Assembly (NCBI GenBank): GCA_951799405.1
Contig: OX637350.1
Coordinates: forward strand, 2,403,852-2,467,851
From: Agapetus fuscipes
Taxonomy: Eukaryota; Arthropoda; Insecta; Trichoptera; Glossosomatidae
Length of the DNA stretch: 64,000 nt
Direction of reading: 5' to 3'
Shown: piece after piece, positions 44,205 to 56,200 of the stretch
How positions within the stretch are numbered: position 1 is the stretch's first letter
How the letters are laid out: every line of letters begins with the position of its first letter
Notes under the pieces: model-generated
The model's input: the letters and a program-made list of their open reading frames with translations, nothing else
What the model was told of the DNA's origin: nothing
The model's database searches: none
Made by a program: the position numbers and the translations under genes

Positions 44205-47200
44205 TTTATTACAGAAAACAACAGCACATACACATGAAACAAGTAAAGATTTATAATAAATACATATAAGGCCAATAATAGTTTTCTTAAATAAAAATAA
44301 TTACAATAAAAGCTTGTCTACAGCAAATGTAACAGCAAACGAAAAGAACAAAAGAAAAATAATATGAATGCGGAGGTTTTTATCAGAGAAGATTTGGGAA
44401 AATAGGATAGAAAGGACAATGGAAGGGGAAGAGGATGCCATTCAATCAGTTTTGCATTTTCTCAAGTAGTACATCCGCACCCCTTGAAGAAATGCGTTTT
44501 TGGACAAACAAAAAATGTCCAGGTGATTAAAATTTGAGTTATAACAAAACATAGCTCTCGTTAAAGTCGAGTTCCTGGCATAATTTGTAGTGTGCGCTCC
44601 CGTATAAAAAAGTGAATTTAACCTAGTGCGCCTTGTAGGTACACGCAAAGTGAGCCCCTCACAAAGAACGGTGGAGTCAATATGGCCGTGTACTATATCG
44701 TACAGAAAAGCCATATCTAATAGCGTTCGACGGGCTTCTAGGGACATAAAACCGTGATGACGGCAAGCATCATGATAATTATTAAAAGTTAAATGTTCCC
44801 TGTAATTTAGATGCTTTAGAAATTTCTTTTGTATAGCTTCTATTTGTTCCTTATAAACACTGTACTGTGGATTCCAAATAGGTGAAGCGAATTCAAGCCT
44901 ACTGCGAACATACGCGCAATAGGCCATCTTAACGGCATTAGAACCCCTGAAGGGCTCACAGGTCCTTAAAATAAATCCCAGCATTTTGTAAGATTTAACG
45001 GTGGTAGAGGAAATATGGGCATCAAAAATTAATTTAGCATCCATAAAAACACCAAGGTCCCTCACCCCAGTCACAGTGTCAAGGTATTCACCCTTGAGTT
45101 GATAATTAAACTTTAAGGGGTTTGTCTTGCGGGTAAGAGATATCTTATGGCACTTAGATACATTAAGATCTAATTTGTTTTTAATACAATAATGTGTAAG
45201 GTTGTCCAAATTATCCTGCAGCTTCATGCAGTCCTGAATGCTATTAATTCCTAAGTAAATTTTAGTATCATCAGCATATAATAAACATTTTGTAAAATTA
45301 AAACACTGTTCAATGTCATAGACATATACATTGTAAAGAAGCGGTCCGAGGTGAGAGCCCTGGGGGACACCAGACGGAATACTAAAGAAGTCCGACTTGC
45401 AGCCACCAAGAACAACCGCTTGAGATCTTTTTATCAGGTATGATGCAAACCACCGCAGCAGATTCCCATGCACGCCAAGTGTTTGTAGTTTATCCAATAA
45501 TATGCTATGGCTTACCCTGTCAAAGGCCTTTGAGTAGTCCGTGTAGATTACGTCAATTTGGCCTCAATGACGTCAATTTTAATTTAAATATTTTGTTTCG
45601 CATTCGTTTAGCCCAGATTTAAGTCCCTTGCAAGCACGTGCTCCCAAGCTGACTGTCCCGAACCGAATCCCATTCCTTTCTCCTGTGGTCCAGGACTCAC
45701 TCCCAGTTTGACTTGCATTCCCCCACCAGGAGGTGCAATCAGGCCATAGGAAAAAATACGTATGGACAAGAAAAACTCTTCCTACGCAAATGTGATACGC
45801 CCATATACATAGGAGCTTCAATTATTTTATTTTATATTTGATGAAAAGCTTGGATCATCACATTCCCCTCTTTGACTTTACTGTAAGATGACAATAGGCA
45901 TATTCGGTCAAGTCACACAACTTGTTTAGAACCACTGGTATTGATGCCACTTACGGCAAATGGTTCCTTTCGGCGCCCCGTTTTTTTCTCATCCCGGAGC
46001 CTCAGATATCTGAGATCACATTTGTTTCTCATCTGTTAACAGTTTCCCCTCCCCCTTCTCCCCTCTTGGCTTCCCCCCCCCCTCTTTGCTACCCCACCCC
46101 TCTTGGCTTCCCCACCCCTCTTTGCTAACCCTCCCCTCTTGGCTTCCCCACCACTCTTAGCTTCCCCACCCCTCTTTGCTACCCCTCCCCTCTTGGCTTC
46201 CTCACCCCTCTTTGCTTCCCCACCCCTCTTGGCTTCCCCACCCCTCTTGCATGCACACACATTGCAAAAAAAATAAAAGAAAACCCCATGCATGCTCTGC
46301 ATTCAGGCTGTTAATTTCGCAATACTACAAAGCACAATATCCATGCACAATTCAGTTTGCTTAATGCTCAAACTTTTACGGATTCTATCTATAAGAACAA
46401 GGCAGCATGCGGCTAGAAAATGTAAGCAAACCAAGTAGGTACTTGCAACTATTTACGTGGCACGCAGATTTTCACCCAAGCACATGCACTAACCGAAAAG
46501 AGTGCAAAGCAATCATCATTCGGTGAAGCATATCTGAACAACGATCCACTGACGATAATCTTTATCATACCCCCTTTTCCCCCCTTCGGCATGTATGTAT
46601 GTAAACGGCCCAACACCATCTGACTTAATTAATTTAATTTAGAAAGTATTATTTTAGCAAAACCCTTCAAACAAAACCCCTCCTGCAAGAAAACATCCAC
46701 AGATACTAATTTCCGACAATAAAACTAGTTCATACATACTTACATATAATAAATTTCAATTTCATATTATGATTCTATCATTCAGATAGATCGTGGATAA
46801 ATATGACACAAACTAGAAGGTCAACATAAATATGATATATGTACGTAATAATTAGTATACAATACAATGGTGGTACCCCACAAATGCCCAGATATACGAA
46901 TCACCTAAGACACAGAACGAGTGAAGTTTTGCTTCGGAATACGAGCGACATTCGAGATGCATGGAACGAAAAAGTAGTAACCGGTCGTGCATCGGAGTCA
47001 CCCCATGACGACACCTGTCCACCTTACTTTCGCAGCCCTCTGACAGGGAGGAAAACAAACCTCCTTTGACCCTTTTCCTTTTCAATCCGGCGGAAAAGGC
47101 CAAGACCAATAAAGAGAAAGTAGTGACCGTAATATAGTCACATAATCACCAACACCTCTGCGGCACTACAACAAGTGTCATAGACTCCTAGAGTCTCTTG

Positions 47201-50200
47201 GATCCAGAGAGTCTCCCGCACAGGGTTTCCTACTACATACAGCACTGTTCAAGGTGTGTGCAAGTCGCATTTAAGTGATCAAAATACAATTATGGTTTTA
47301 TCCATATTTGTCAAACCCAATTTCTTATTCGAAAATAGAAACAAGACCAATTTGCGATAGCATTTTTGGGGACTGGAACGGATTGATAGCATATTGAATT
47401 AATATCAATGAAGAAAATTGTTTTGAACTACGAACAACTTGAAATACGAGCAAGGTTATGGAATGCATTTGACTCGTGTAAAAGAGACTTCAATGCATAA
47501 TATCGACGGCCGGCCGCATAAAACCATCCCCTTCACTCCGCAAACGGTTCACCCTTGTCCCCGCACTTCAGAGAAACATACGCCCGCCCGGCCTGCATCA
47601 CACGCACAACACGTGTCATGAAAAAAACGACAGTGACGGTCTATCCGTATGGGCAAATGTACACCGGAGGTGGGCAACTTAAGGTACATTAATTTTACCT
47701 AGAAATTTGGGTATAATTTCAATTAATGGGTCGATTCCTCGAAGAAGAATTGAAAAATGACAGGAGAAATTGAGAGAGGTGTGTGTAACGGAAAGCAAAT
47801 GGTAGATGTGATATGAGAATTTGCAAGAAACAAGCGGTCAGCGATGGATTTGAGAATGTCGTTACACAATTACTAAAATCCCACAAAGTGTATATACAGA
47901 GGAAATGTAAAAGGAGTAAAAGCTAATGTAAAAGAAGAAGATGTATGAAAAAAATGTGATGGATGTGAATTAATTAGAAGAGGTATGCTCGGATAGAAAA
48001 ATAATGGAGGTAGACCTGCAGAGGCTCTGGCCACCCCTAACGGAATAGTGACAGAGTTGCAGTTACGGCATTTAATTTGATGTTCGACCAACTTCTTTAA
48101 GGCCCAAAGCTACAGGTATTTAACGCAACCAACTGCGTAAACCCCAAAATTCACCCCCTCCTCTTTATGCAGAAGAGATCGGTTGTGAATGGAACCCATT
48201 TACTCACACAGGTAAGAGGTCAGCTCTTCGCCAACGACTTAACTGGACTTGAAATTTCCCTAAATTTGAACCGACCACTTGCCGAAACAAACAGACTCAA
48301 AAGAAGAAGAAGAATCAAGGTAGAGAGTACAAAGAAATTTAGTTGCTATATAAATGCTACACTATATATAGTGCAACCTCTTACCGCGCCAATGTACGCG
48401 GCGAGCGTATCTCTACTAGTAAAGGGAACGGTCTCACGTCAACCCCAGTTAAAGTAAGGTTTCCCGATTGCCGAGGGTTGGCTCTCATACCTTGAGAAGA
48501 TCGAGTGAACATTGCCGGTACGTTGTTTTGGTTTGAAATAAACCCTAAACAAGAATTTATTCGACACCCCCGATTGGATCAACTAAGGTCTCGGCACGGC
48601 ACGCAAGCGTTCTACCAAGTGAGCTGTTCACCGGAAAATTTACTTGTAAATAAAAAGACGAGTGAGGGTGCATTCCACATATTAGGACACGCAAAAGCTC
48701 GCACATGTGGTTGACGCATGACAAGACCCCGCGCCGCGCACTCCTCGTGGCGATCATTCCCGAGTCATTCGATCATTTAAGATTCACATCAAATGAACTC
48801 CCTCAAGCAGACACGCATAAGTTCGCGCTAACACATGTGAATCTACAATTCAAAACCCCAATCTCAAACGAACACAAGCCCTGCAACTCTCGCCAACCCT
48901 CCCCGAAACAGGGGTGTCACTGACAAAGTGAACCACTTTCCACAGCATGGGTGGTCAGCCGCACACCAACCTATAAATCACAAAATGTATGTAAAGCAAT
49001 TCGAAAAAGAAGATGAAGCAAGGAGACAAGGAAAATATAACGCGGTATTTTTTTAAATAAATGTATAAATAGTACAGAATAAATAAACAGATTATCAAAA
49101 TAACGGAAACAATAATTTCATAATACGTAAATAAGAAAAATGATGAAGTCGGAGTGAAATACTGTTATGTTAACTGTGAATGTTCTCCCTTGTGAACACT
49201 TGTTTAGGCCAGTATTTAATATTTATTTTATAAACGAACGAAATGAATACAAACGCCTCGAGTTCATTCACTCCCTTTTTATAGTTCATAAAAATTATGT
49301 AATATAAGTGCACCAGATTTCGGTCACCAAACAACGAGAGCATTCTTTTCTTAAAAAAACAAATCCCAATTAGGTATTTCACTAAATTATGACTTTCATG
49401 CACTCTAATCAATGCACAAAGAACATAAATCCCAAGACAAAGAACCCACACATTTCAATCTAAAACAGGCAGGTCCGCACCTCCACTTTCGAGGCCCCAC
49501 GTAAAAGACGAAGGCATTTACGAAGGAAATTATATTTAAGTCTGCATTTCATTTCATTTCGAATCTTAATTTTAGTTTTATTTGATTGTAAATGTTTTCG
49601 TGATATTTTATAAAATTTTCGTTTTAATCGCATTTAACTTTCCTTAATTTAAGCATTTGCTAAAATTCTTAAACAAGATTTTAGGATTTAATGTCTATTT
49701 TATTATTATTGTTCTTTATACATATGTAAATGATGTTAAATTTGATTATAACGCGTTGTATTTTAATGTATTTTAACGGATAAAAATGTTTTGATTTTTT
49801 AATGTAATTTATTAACGTTCTTTTAACATTTAATTTTATTTTGTTTTATTTCATTTACATTTGAATTTAACTTATTTCATGTTATTAACTTTGTCACGAA
49901 ATTCTACTACCCGAGTAACGGTTACGTTTTTTTTTTTGAAATTTTTGTCAGCGTCTTGATCCGCCTCTGGCTGCTGCAAGCTCAAAAGTCGTTAAATTTT
50001 ACTGCATTTCGTATTCGGTCAAACCTTAAAATTTAATGTCAAACAATAAAGCCCTGCAATGCTTCAATTTCTTGACAGGCCATTTAAAAAGGGTCTCACG
50101 GTTCTTTAAAACAACACTCGCTGTTAGAAAAATAAACGTCTTGAAAGACTGTATGATTGTTGAAAAGATCACACGAATGGTATTCATTATTTTGAATCAT

Positions 50201-53200
50201 TTAAATACAAAATACAAGTAATATTTTATTTCGAATTCAATGCACACATGTTTTCACCTCTTGTAAAACCATCATCCGACGTCATCGGCAACACTGAAAA
50301 GATTCCGCCTCCCCATTTAATCCAGAGGAAATGAAGGGATCCATGGTTGCGGCTCAGCTTAAATGAAACCGACCTATGGAAAAACTCCCTTCGGAGGACG
50401 GAATAATCCTTCTTCACGGTTCAACTGGAGTGAACCGGTCAATTCACTCTTAGGTGAAAATTATAAGATTATGGCCAATAATCTTGATGTATTTGTGTGA
50501 TCGTCTATTTATTGGCTATGACCCCTCGATGTGCGATAGGTAGAAACAGAACGTTGTGTCATTTTTTGTTTTACTGTCTCAAAACCTACCTTTGTAGTGG
50601 ACCCAAATTCTTTAATGATGGTGAGGATGAATACAGATGTGCCTAGCTTAATAATATTTTAATTAATTTAATTAACTAGCCCAAAGGTTACAATGCCGAA
50701 TTATGCACGATTTTGCATTCGCGTAGTAGCGTGTTCGATTTTATTTCTGACAAAATTTCCGCGAGATTCGTTTATTTAAAATCTGACGCCAGTTAATGCA
50801 GATGAATTTATTTCAAAGACAAGTACAATAATAACAGCTCAATTAAACAGGAAATAATCAAACATCAATTGAATAATAGTTATTTGGTTAGTATTGTTTT
50901 AGCAAAATTAAAGAAAATATGATTTGATCTTTTCTGCTTCTTTCTCTCTCCCTGCGCCGTAGTTCCAACCAGCGGTTGTAAACATTTCTCGCCCCAAGAT
51001 CACTTACCTTTCGTGGATTCTCTTTGCTGTGGAAGAATTTCATTAGTGTGTTTTGGGAAGGGATTGATTTTAATAACTGGTACGACAAACCGGCCCAGTA
51101 GAAGATGACTCCCTTCACCCCAGCTTCCTTGTAAATGGGATTCCTCATTTGCTCGTAAGCAAGAGAGACCCAAAATCGAAGAAAGCTCATCTTCCTCTTT
51201 CCTCCAAGAATTTAACAGGTTGGCCCCACGGCCTGGTCCTTTCAGACCACGGGAAGGATATTTTAGAAGGGACTGGCCCTAACCTTACTCCGCGTCATGA
51301 AATAACCGAACGCCAAAAAACAATGAATGGAGACTTTTTAAAACTCGATCGCCATGTCGAGGCTCGCACTGAATTTTTGGTGTCAGAATCCAGCAGGAAC
51401 TAGGTGTTGTGATGTTGGAATGACGTCAGTTGACTCCAGCCCATAACAGAGGAACAATGGAAGCTATATCCAAGTCATGATATAAGTCTGGTAGTAACCT
51501 CGTCCCTCGTTCAGTGATGATGTTGAGGACGCAGATAACCATGGCCGAAGGAGAGGTCAAGCTATGAACCAAAGGAAACATAGGACGTGCTCCGGAGCAT
51601 GGCTCCTTGTCAGTCAACATTGGATTTATAGTTTTGATGGAAAGTTGTGGAAGCCGAAAGCTTTCACCTCCAACACAATGCGAACTCCTTCATAGCAGCA
51701 AAAAGAACCGTTAGGTTCCGGTATTTCAGATATTAAGCAAACAGCGTTCAATTCTTTCTGACACAGGTGTTTTGTGAGAGAGAAGGTGTGTTTGTTAGTA
51801 ACTGCAAGGCTGTGGAAAAAAAAACAACAATTTATAAGCATTTCAGGACATTTGCGCCCCTTGATTGAAAGCTATGTTGACTTCACCCCTTTTGACCTGA
51901 AAGAAAACATTTTATTTACAATAGAAAACGTAATAATTTTTAAGATCGGAGTATTCGACAACAGCAGCCCCTCGGACTGAAACATAGGCAACAAATCATT
52001 TTCAAAATGTGAAGATTGAATACATTTTAGAACGCAAGTTAATTAGGTTAGTTTAGTGTGTTAGAAAATAATTTGAAATTTCTCATCCTTCTGCGAAGCA
52101 GCTCAGCGAACTATGTGTTTACGCGGATTAATGAATTTTATTATTAAATAATTAAATGCGCCTTCCCGTTCAGCAACCACTGAGTTAATTTTATTTAATC
52201 CAAAATTCAATCGAAAAGTTATTTTTACGTTCGAAAGTTTGAGAATCACTGCGATTTACGAAATTACTTATTTAGCATACTTTTAGTTCTAGACAGACAC
52301 ATGAAAAATACACTCCCGGAATATTATGTCGGCAGATATTTTATTATTATTAAAACCACGTAAATACTTATTCTCCCTTAAATTCCGAACGAACGATTCG
52401 CGGCGTCTTTATTAAGAGAAAAATCCTTTTAGTCTATTTAAATTTTCTTCCGAATTAAAACCCGATTTTAATTTAAATATTTTGTTTCGCATTCGTTTAG
52501 CCCAGATTTAAGTCCCTTGCAAGCACGTGCTCCCAAGCTGACTGTCCCGAACCGAATCCCATTCCTTTCTCCTGTGGTCCAGGACTCACTCCCAGTTTGA
52601 CTTGCATTCCCCCACCAGGAGGTGCAATCAGGCCATAGGAAAAAATACGTATGGACAAGAAAAACTCTTCCTACGCAAATGTGATACGCCCATATACATA
52701 GGAGCTTCAATTATTTTATTTTATATTTGATGAAAAGCTTGGATCATCACAAGTTTCACACCAATCTATCAGATTTCCGATATATTTTTAATGGCATTCA
52801 TACATCGATGTGCCTTCCTATATCGAATCGATATTTTCTAACAGTGTCGATTAACTTATTCTGATAAAATCTATAACGATTTACGGTGCATGATAATCCC
52901 GATGAATGACAGATCATAGGGTGGGCAAATGAGAATATAGAAAGATTGATATTAAATCAAGATTTGCATACACTATCGATGTATCTATAACAGTATGTAC
53001 AACCGTTTACAATGCGGGATAATCCCTGTGTCTTTAAATTTTTGAATGGTAAGTTTCCGTAAATTTCATTTTATCAAAGCCTACAAAATTTATATTTTCT
53101 TTTACAAAAACTGCATGTTTTTATTTTACATGTTTTTTTAATATTACGAATTTTAACGTGAGTAAACTATGCGCAATATACACATTCTCCAAATGTTAAG

Positions 53201-56200
53201 GGGTTGGGCTGCGTAGCAGCCAGGGGCGTAGCCCCTAGTAATAATAATTGATCTATTTTCTAAAGCTCCGTTTAGTGGCACTATTCACTACTAATCTAAA
53301 GATGCTTTTTTTTAAACGAAACTCGCTCCCCCAGTTCTTGTTCACCGTATACGCCAATCTTGTCAAATATGACTTTTTCATGCAATTGTCTTATGAACCA
53401 AATTCTACACAATCTGAGCTAAGAAAAACCGTAAAAGTCGATAGTGTGAGAGTTCTTTGAAATATTTTTTAAATAAATTTCTTGTTTTTATAAGACACAT
53501 TGGTCCAGTACACATGCAAACATTGCTCATGTAAAATTTTCTCAATGGCGTATACGGTAAACAAGAACTAACGCAGCGAACTGTTAAAGAAGTACAATAA
53601 TTTCACTTACATCAAGTCTATGGGAAAGTGACAATGTTTTTAGCACATTGACCACAACATTTTCTAGGTCCACATTTCCATTCAGAGTTGTTATAGCTTT
53701 GATCAAAGGTCCATCACTGAAAAATACACATTTCATTTTTCTCTATCTTTAGTACCTATCGGCAAAAGTTGCTGAACTCATCTGAGGTTTTGTGGTTGTT
53801 TGTACGCATGCACAGAGAGACTGTTTTTGTATCTCTACCCTCATACCACTAGGGGTGGCTAAAGTCTCGTCCGTGCTCTCATAAAAAAAAAACTCTGCCT
53901 TCACAAGTAAACACAAACAGAGTTGGAATTTTAGGCTTACACGGCTGGCTGATGATGCTGGAGAGTTGCTTACCGGGATCTGTTGCCGTGGTCTGTGGGA
54001 GCTGGAGCTTCCTGACGTTTCACCCATGTCTACGATGGACTTCATCATTGTGAAGGTGAACATTACGGTGTTATGGCCGAGGGGGCCAAAGTGGGCTGAT
54101 CTTTCTAGCGTGTTTGGAATAAAACAACGTTGGTTCGATCCCCGCCTGGATCATTTGACCATAACTTTAACCCTGGTTCAACAGATGTTATTTTGTAATT
54201 TTTAATTAATAATTCCTTAAAATAAACAATAATGAATTATTAATTGATGATATTAAAACCTGTTTCTGGCCACGCAGAATAGGTTGGTGAATTGCATTCC
54301 TCTTCACAAATCTATTTTTTTTTGATTAAAAAAAAAGATAAACATCACAGTTTCATCAAGATCATCTTCATCATATCACTTTCTGTCTAAAATAACCCAT
54401 CGCAGACATGGGCGAAACGTCAGGAAGCTCCAGCTCCCACAGACCACGGCAACAGATCCCGGAAAACAACTCTTCAGCACAAAAAGTTTTATTCTCAAAC
54501 CATTAGATCCACAGCTGATTTATGGGTCACCATTTTTTTGGTAAGGAAAATTTACGTTAGGTGGCAGATCAGCCATGGATTTGGCGTGTGTGAATAATGC
54601 ACAAGAAGTTTGAGGATAAAATGCGCTTTGGATATTTAGCTGCTAACTCTATTAAAATAGTGCCAAGCAGTTGCGGCTATACAATACAATATGGATGGAA
54701 TTCTTATATGCTTGACTTATAGGTTGGTATGCGGATGACCACCCTTGCTGTAAAAATGGTTCACTTTGCCGATGTCACCATTGTTACAGGGAAGTATGTC
54801 CAGTAAGAGTTGCAGGGTGTATGTCCATTTGAGATTTGGTTTTTATGTTGTAGGTTCACATGAGGCATGTGCAAGCGCGAACTTGTACGTGTCTGGTTAT
54901 GAGAATGCATGTAATGTGAATCTCCAATGTAACATATCTTTGCAACTTAGATTAGATTAGATTGGGCGTTTCCACATATCCACACGTCTCTAATGTTCTA
55001 TGATCTGAGAGCCACTTCTATTCCATCCACTACTTCTATTTTCCTCTTTGCAACTTAGATTATAGATGCGCTTAGATGTCTTACAGGTTTCCGGCTTCGT
55101 TTGCATGTTTTTCCGCTCTCAGTAAATATGAAATCCCCATCGCATCAACTATCCCAGCGTCTGTATCCACAATGATCTTCAGTCTGTTATCAACAGTCTT
55201 ACTCCTGTAACAATCATAAAACGAGATGTAATCAGTAAATATAAATCATCATCCAGAGTCATTATAAAAGGAGAGCTTTTATGAAAAAGGTTATGACCAG
55301 TTATGACTCTGGATAAAATGAAAGAAGAATGTAAGCACCGAAAAAAATGGCGGCTGATGTGTAATGTAGACGGCTAAGGCGAAGAATCAATTTTCATTTT
55401 ATATGTTTTGTAGATTTTTTAGTATTTGTTTGTTTGTATAACTGGATGTAATTAATTGCGTGTATTCCTTGATTTATAGGTTGGTATGAGGCTGATCACA
55501 CATACTGTAAAAATGGTTCACTTTGCCAATGTCCCTCCCACAGATCACGGCTGTGGTCCCCCCTGTGTCAGGGAAGGTCGGCAAGAGTTGCAGGGCTTAT
55601 GTTCATTTGAGATTGGGTTTTTATATTGTAGGTCCACATGCGACATGTGTGAGCTGTTTATGGATTGCATTTAATATGAATCTTAAATGTAATATATCTT
55701 TGCAACTTTGATTACAGACTATAGATAGCATGCCACTTGAAATTTTCTCATAACTATCACATATTTTAATAGAGTTTTAGGATTACACGGTCGCCTGATG
55801 ATGACAACATAAAACCCAAACTAAAATGAACATGAACTCTGCAACTCTTACCGACCTTAATAATAATTATTATTATAATACAAGATTTTTATAGCGCCTT
55901 TTCATGACTCTTGGTCATCCCAAAGGCGCTTGCTCATATGAGCGCGCGAACAGGTGGGTCTTCAACCCCTTTCTTAAAGTACTCTCCAGATCCATTTCGC
56001 GCAGGTCATCTGGGAGGCCGTTCCATATCGTTGGAGCAGCCACCTTGAAGGATCGATCTCCAAAAACGGTCTTCTTTTCCCTTCTTGGAAACTCTATCCG
56101 ACTGCGCATGATGCTGCTGATCGCAGTGTTGCTGTTCTGCTGCTTGTGGTGGCTGGAGCTATCATGTTTTGTCAACATTGCGGGGCGGTCCTGCGAAGGC

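Larger units (their letters stand above)
41947..45863. repeat. 2.46-kb direct repeat, copy 1 (with LINE insertion)
   Basis: Begins GAAAAGATTCCGCCTCCCC and ends AAGCTTGGATCATCACA. Matches 50295-52750 with about three substitutions (near 42175, 42787, 43913), apart from a LINE at 44121-45566. No clear TIRs or target duplication. Confidence 0.93.

Noticed and set aside
44090..44275. Poly-lysine ORF
   Set aside because: It is the translation of the LINE poly(A) tail.
46036..46302. Minus-strand GGEAKR repeat protein
   Set aside because: It is the translation of a CT-rich minisatellite, with no start context or splice support.
41947..52750. 2.46-kb repeats as LTRs of a retrotransposon
   Set aside because: Ends are TG/CA-like if one base is added, but there is no target duplication, primer-binding site or gag-pol between the copies.
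41947..52750. 2.46-kb repeat as a Helitron
   Set aside because: It lacks the TC start, CTRR end and A/T insertion site in either orientation.
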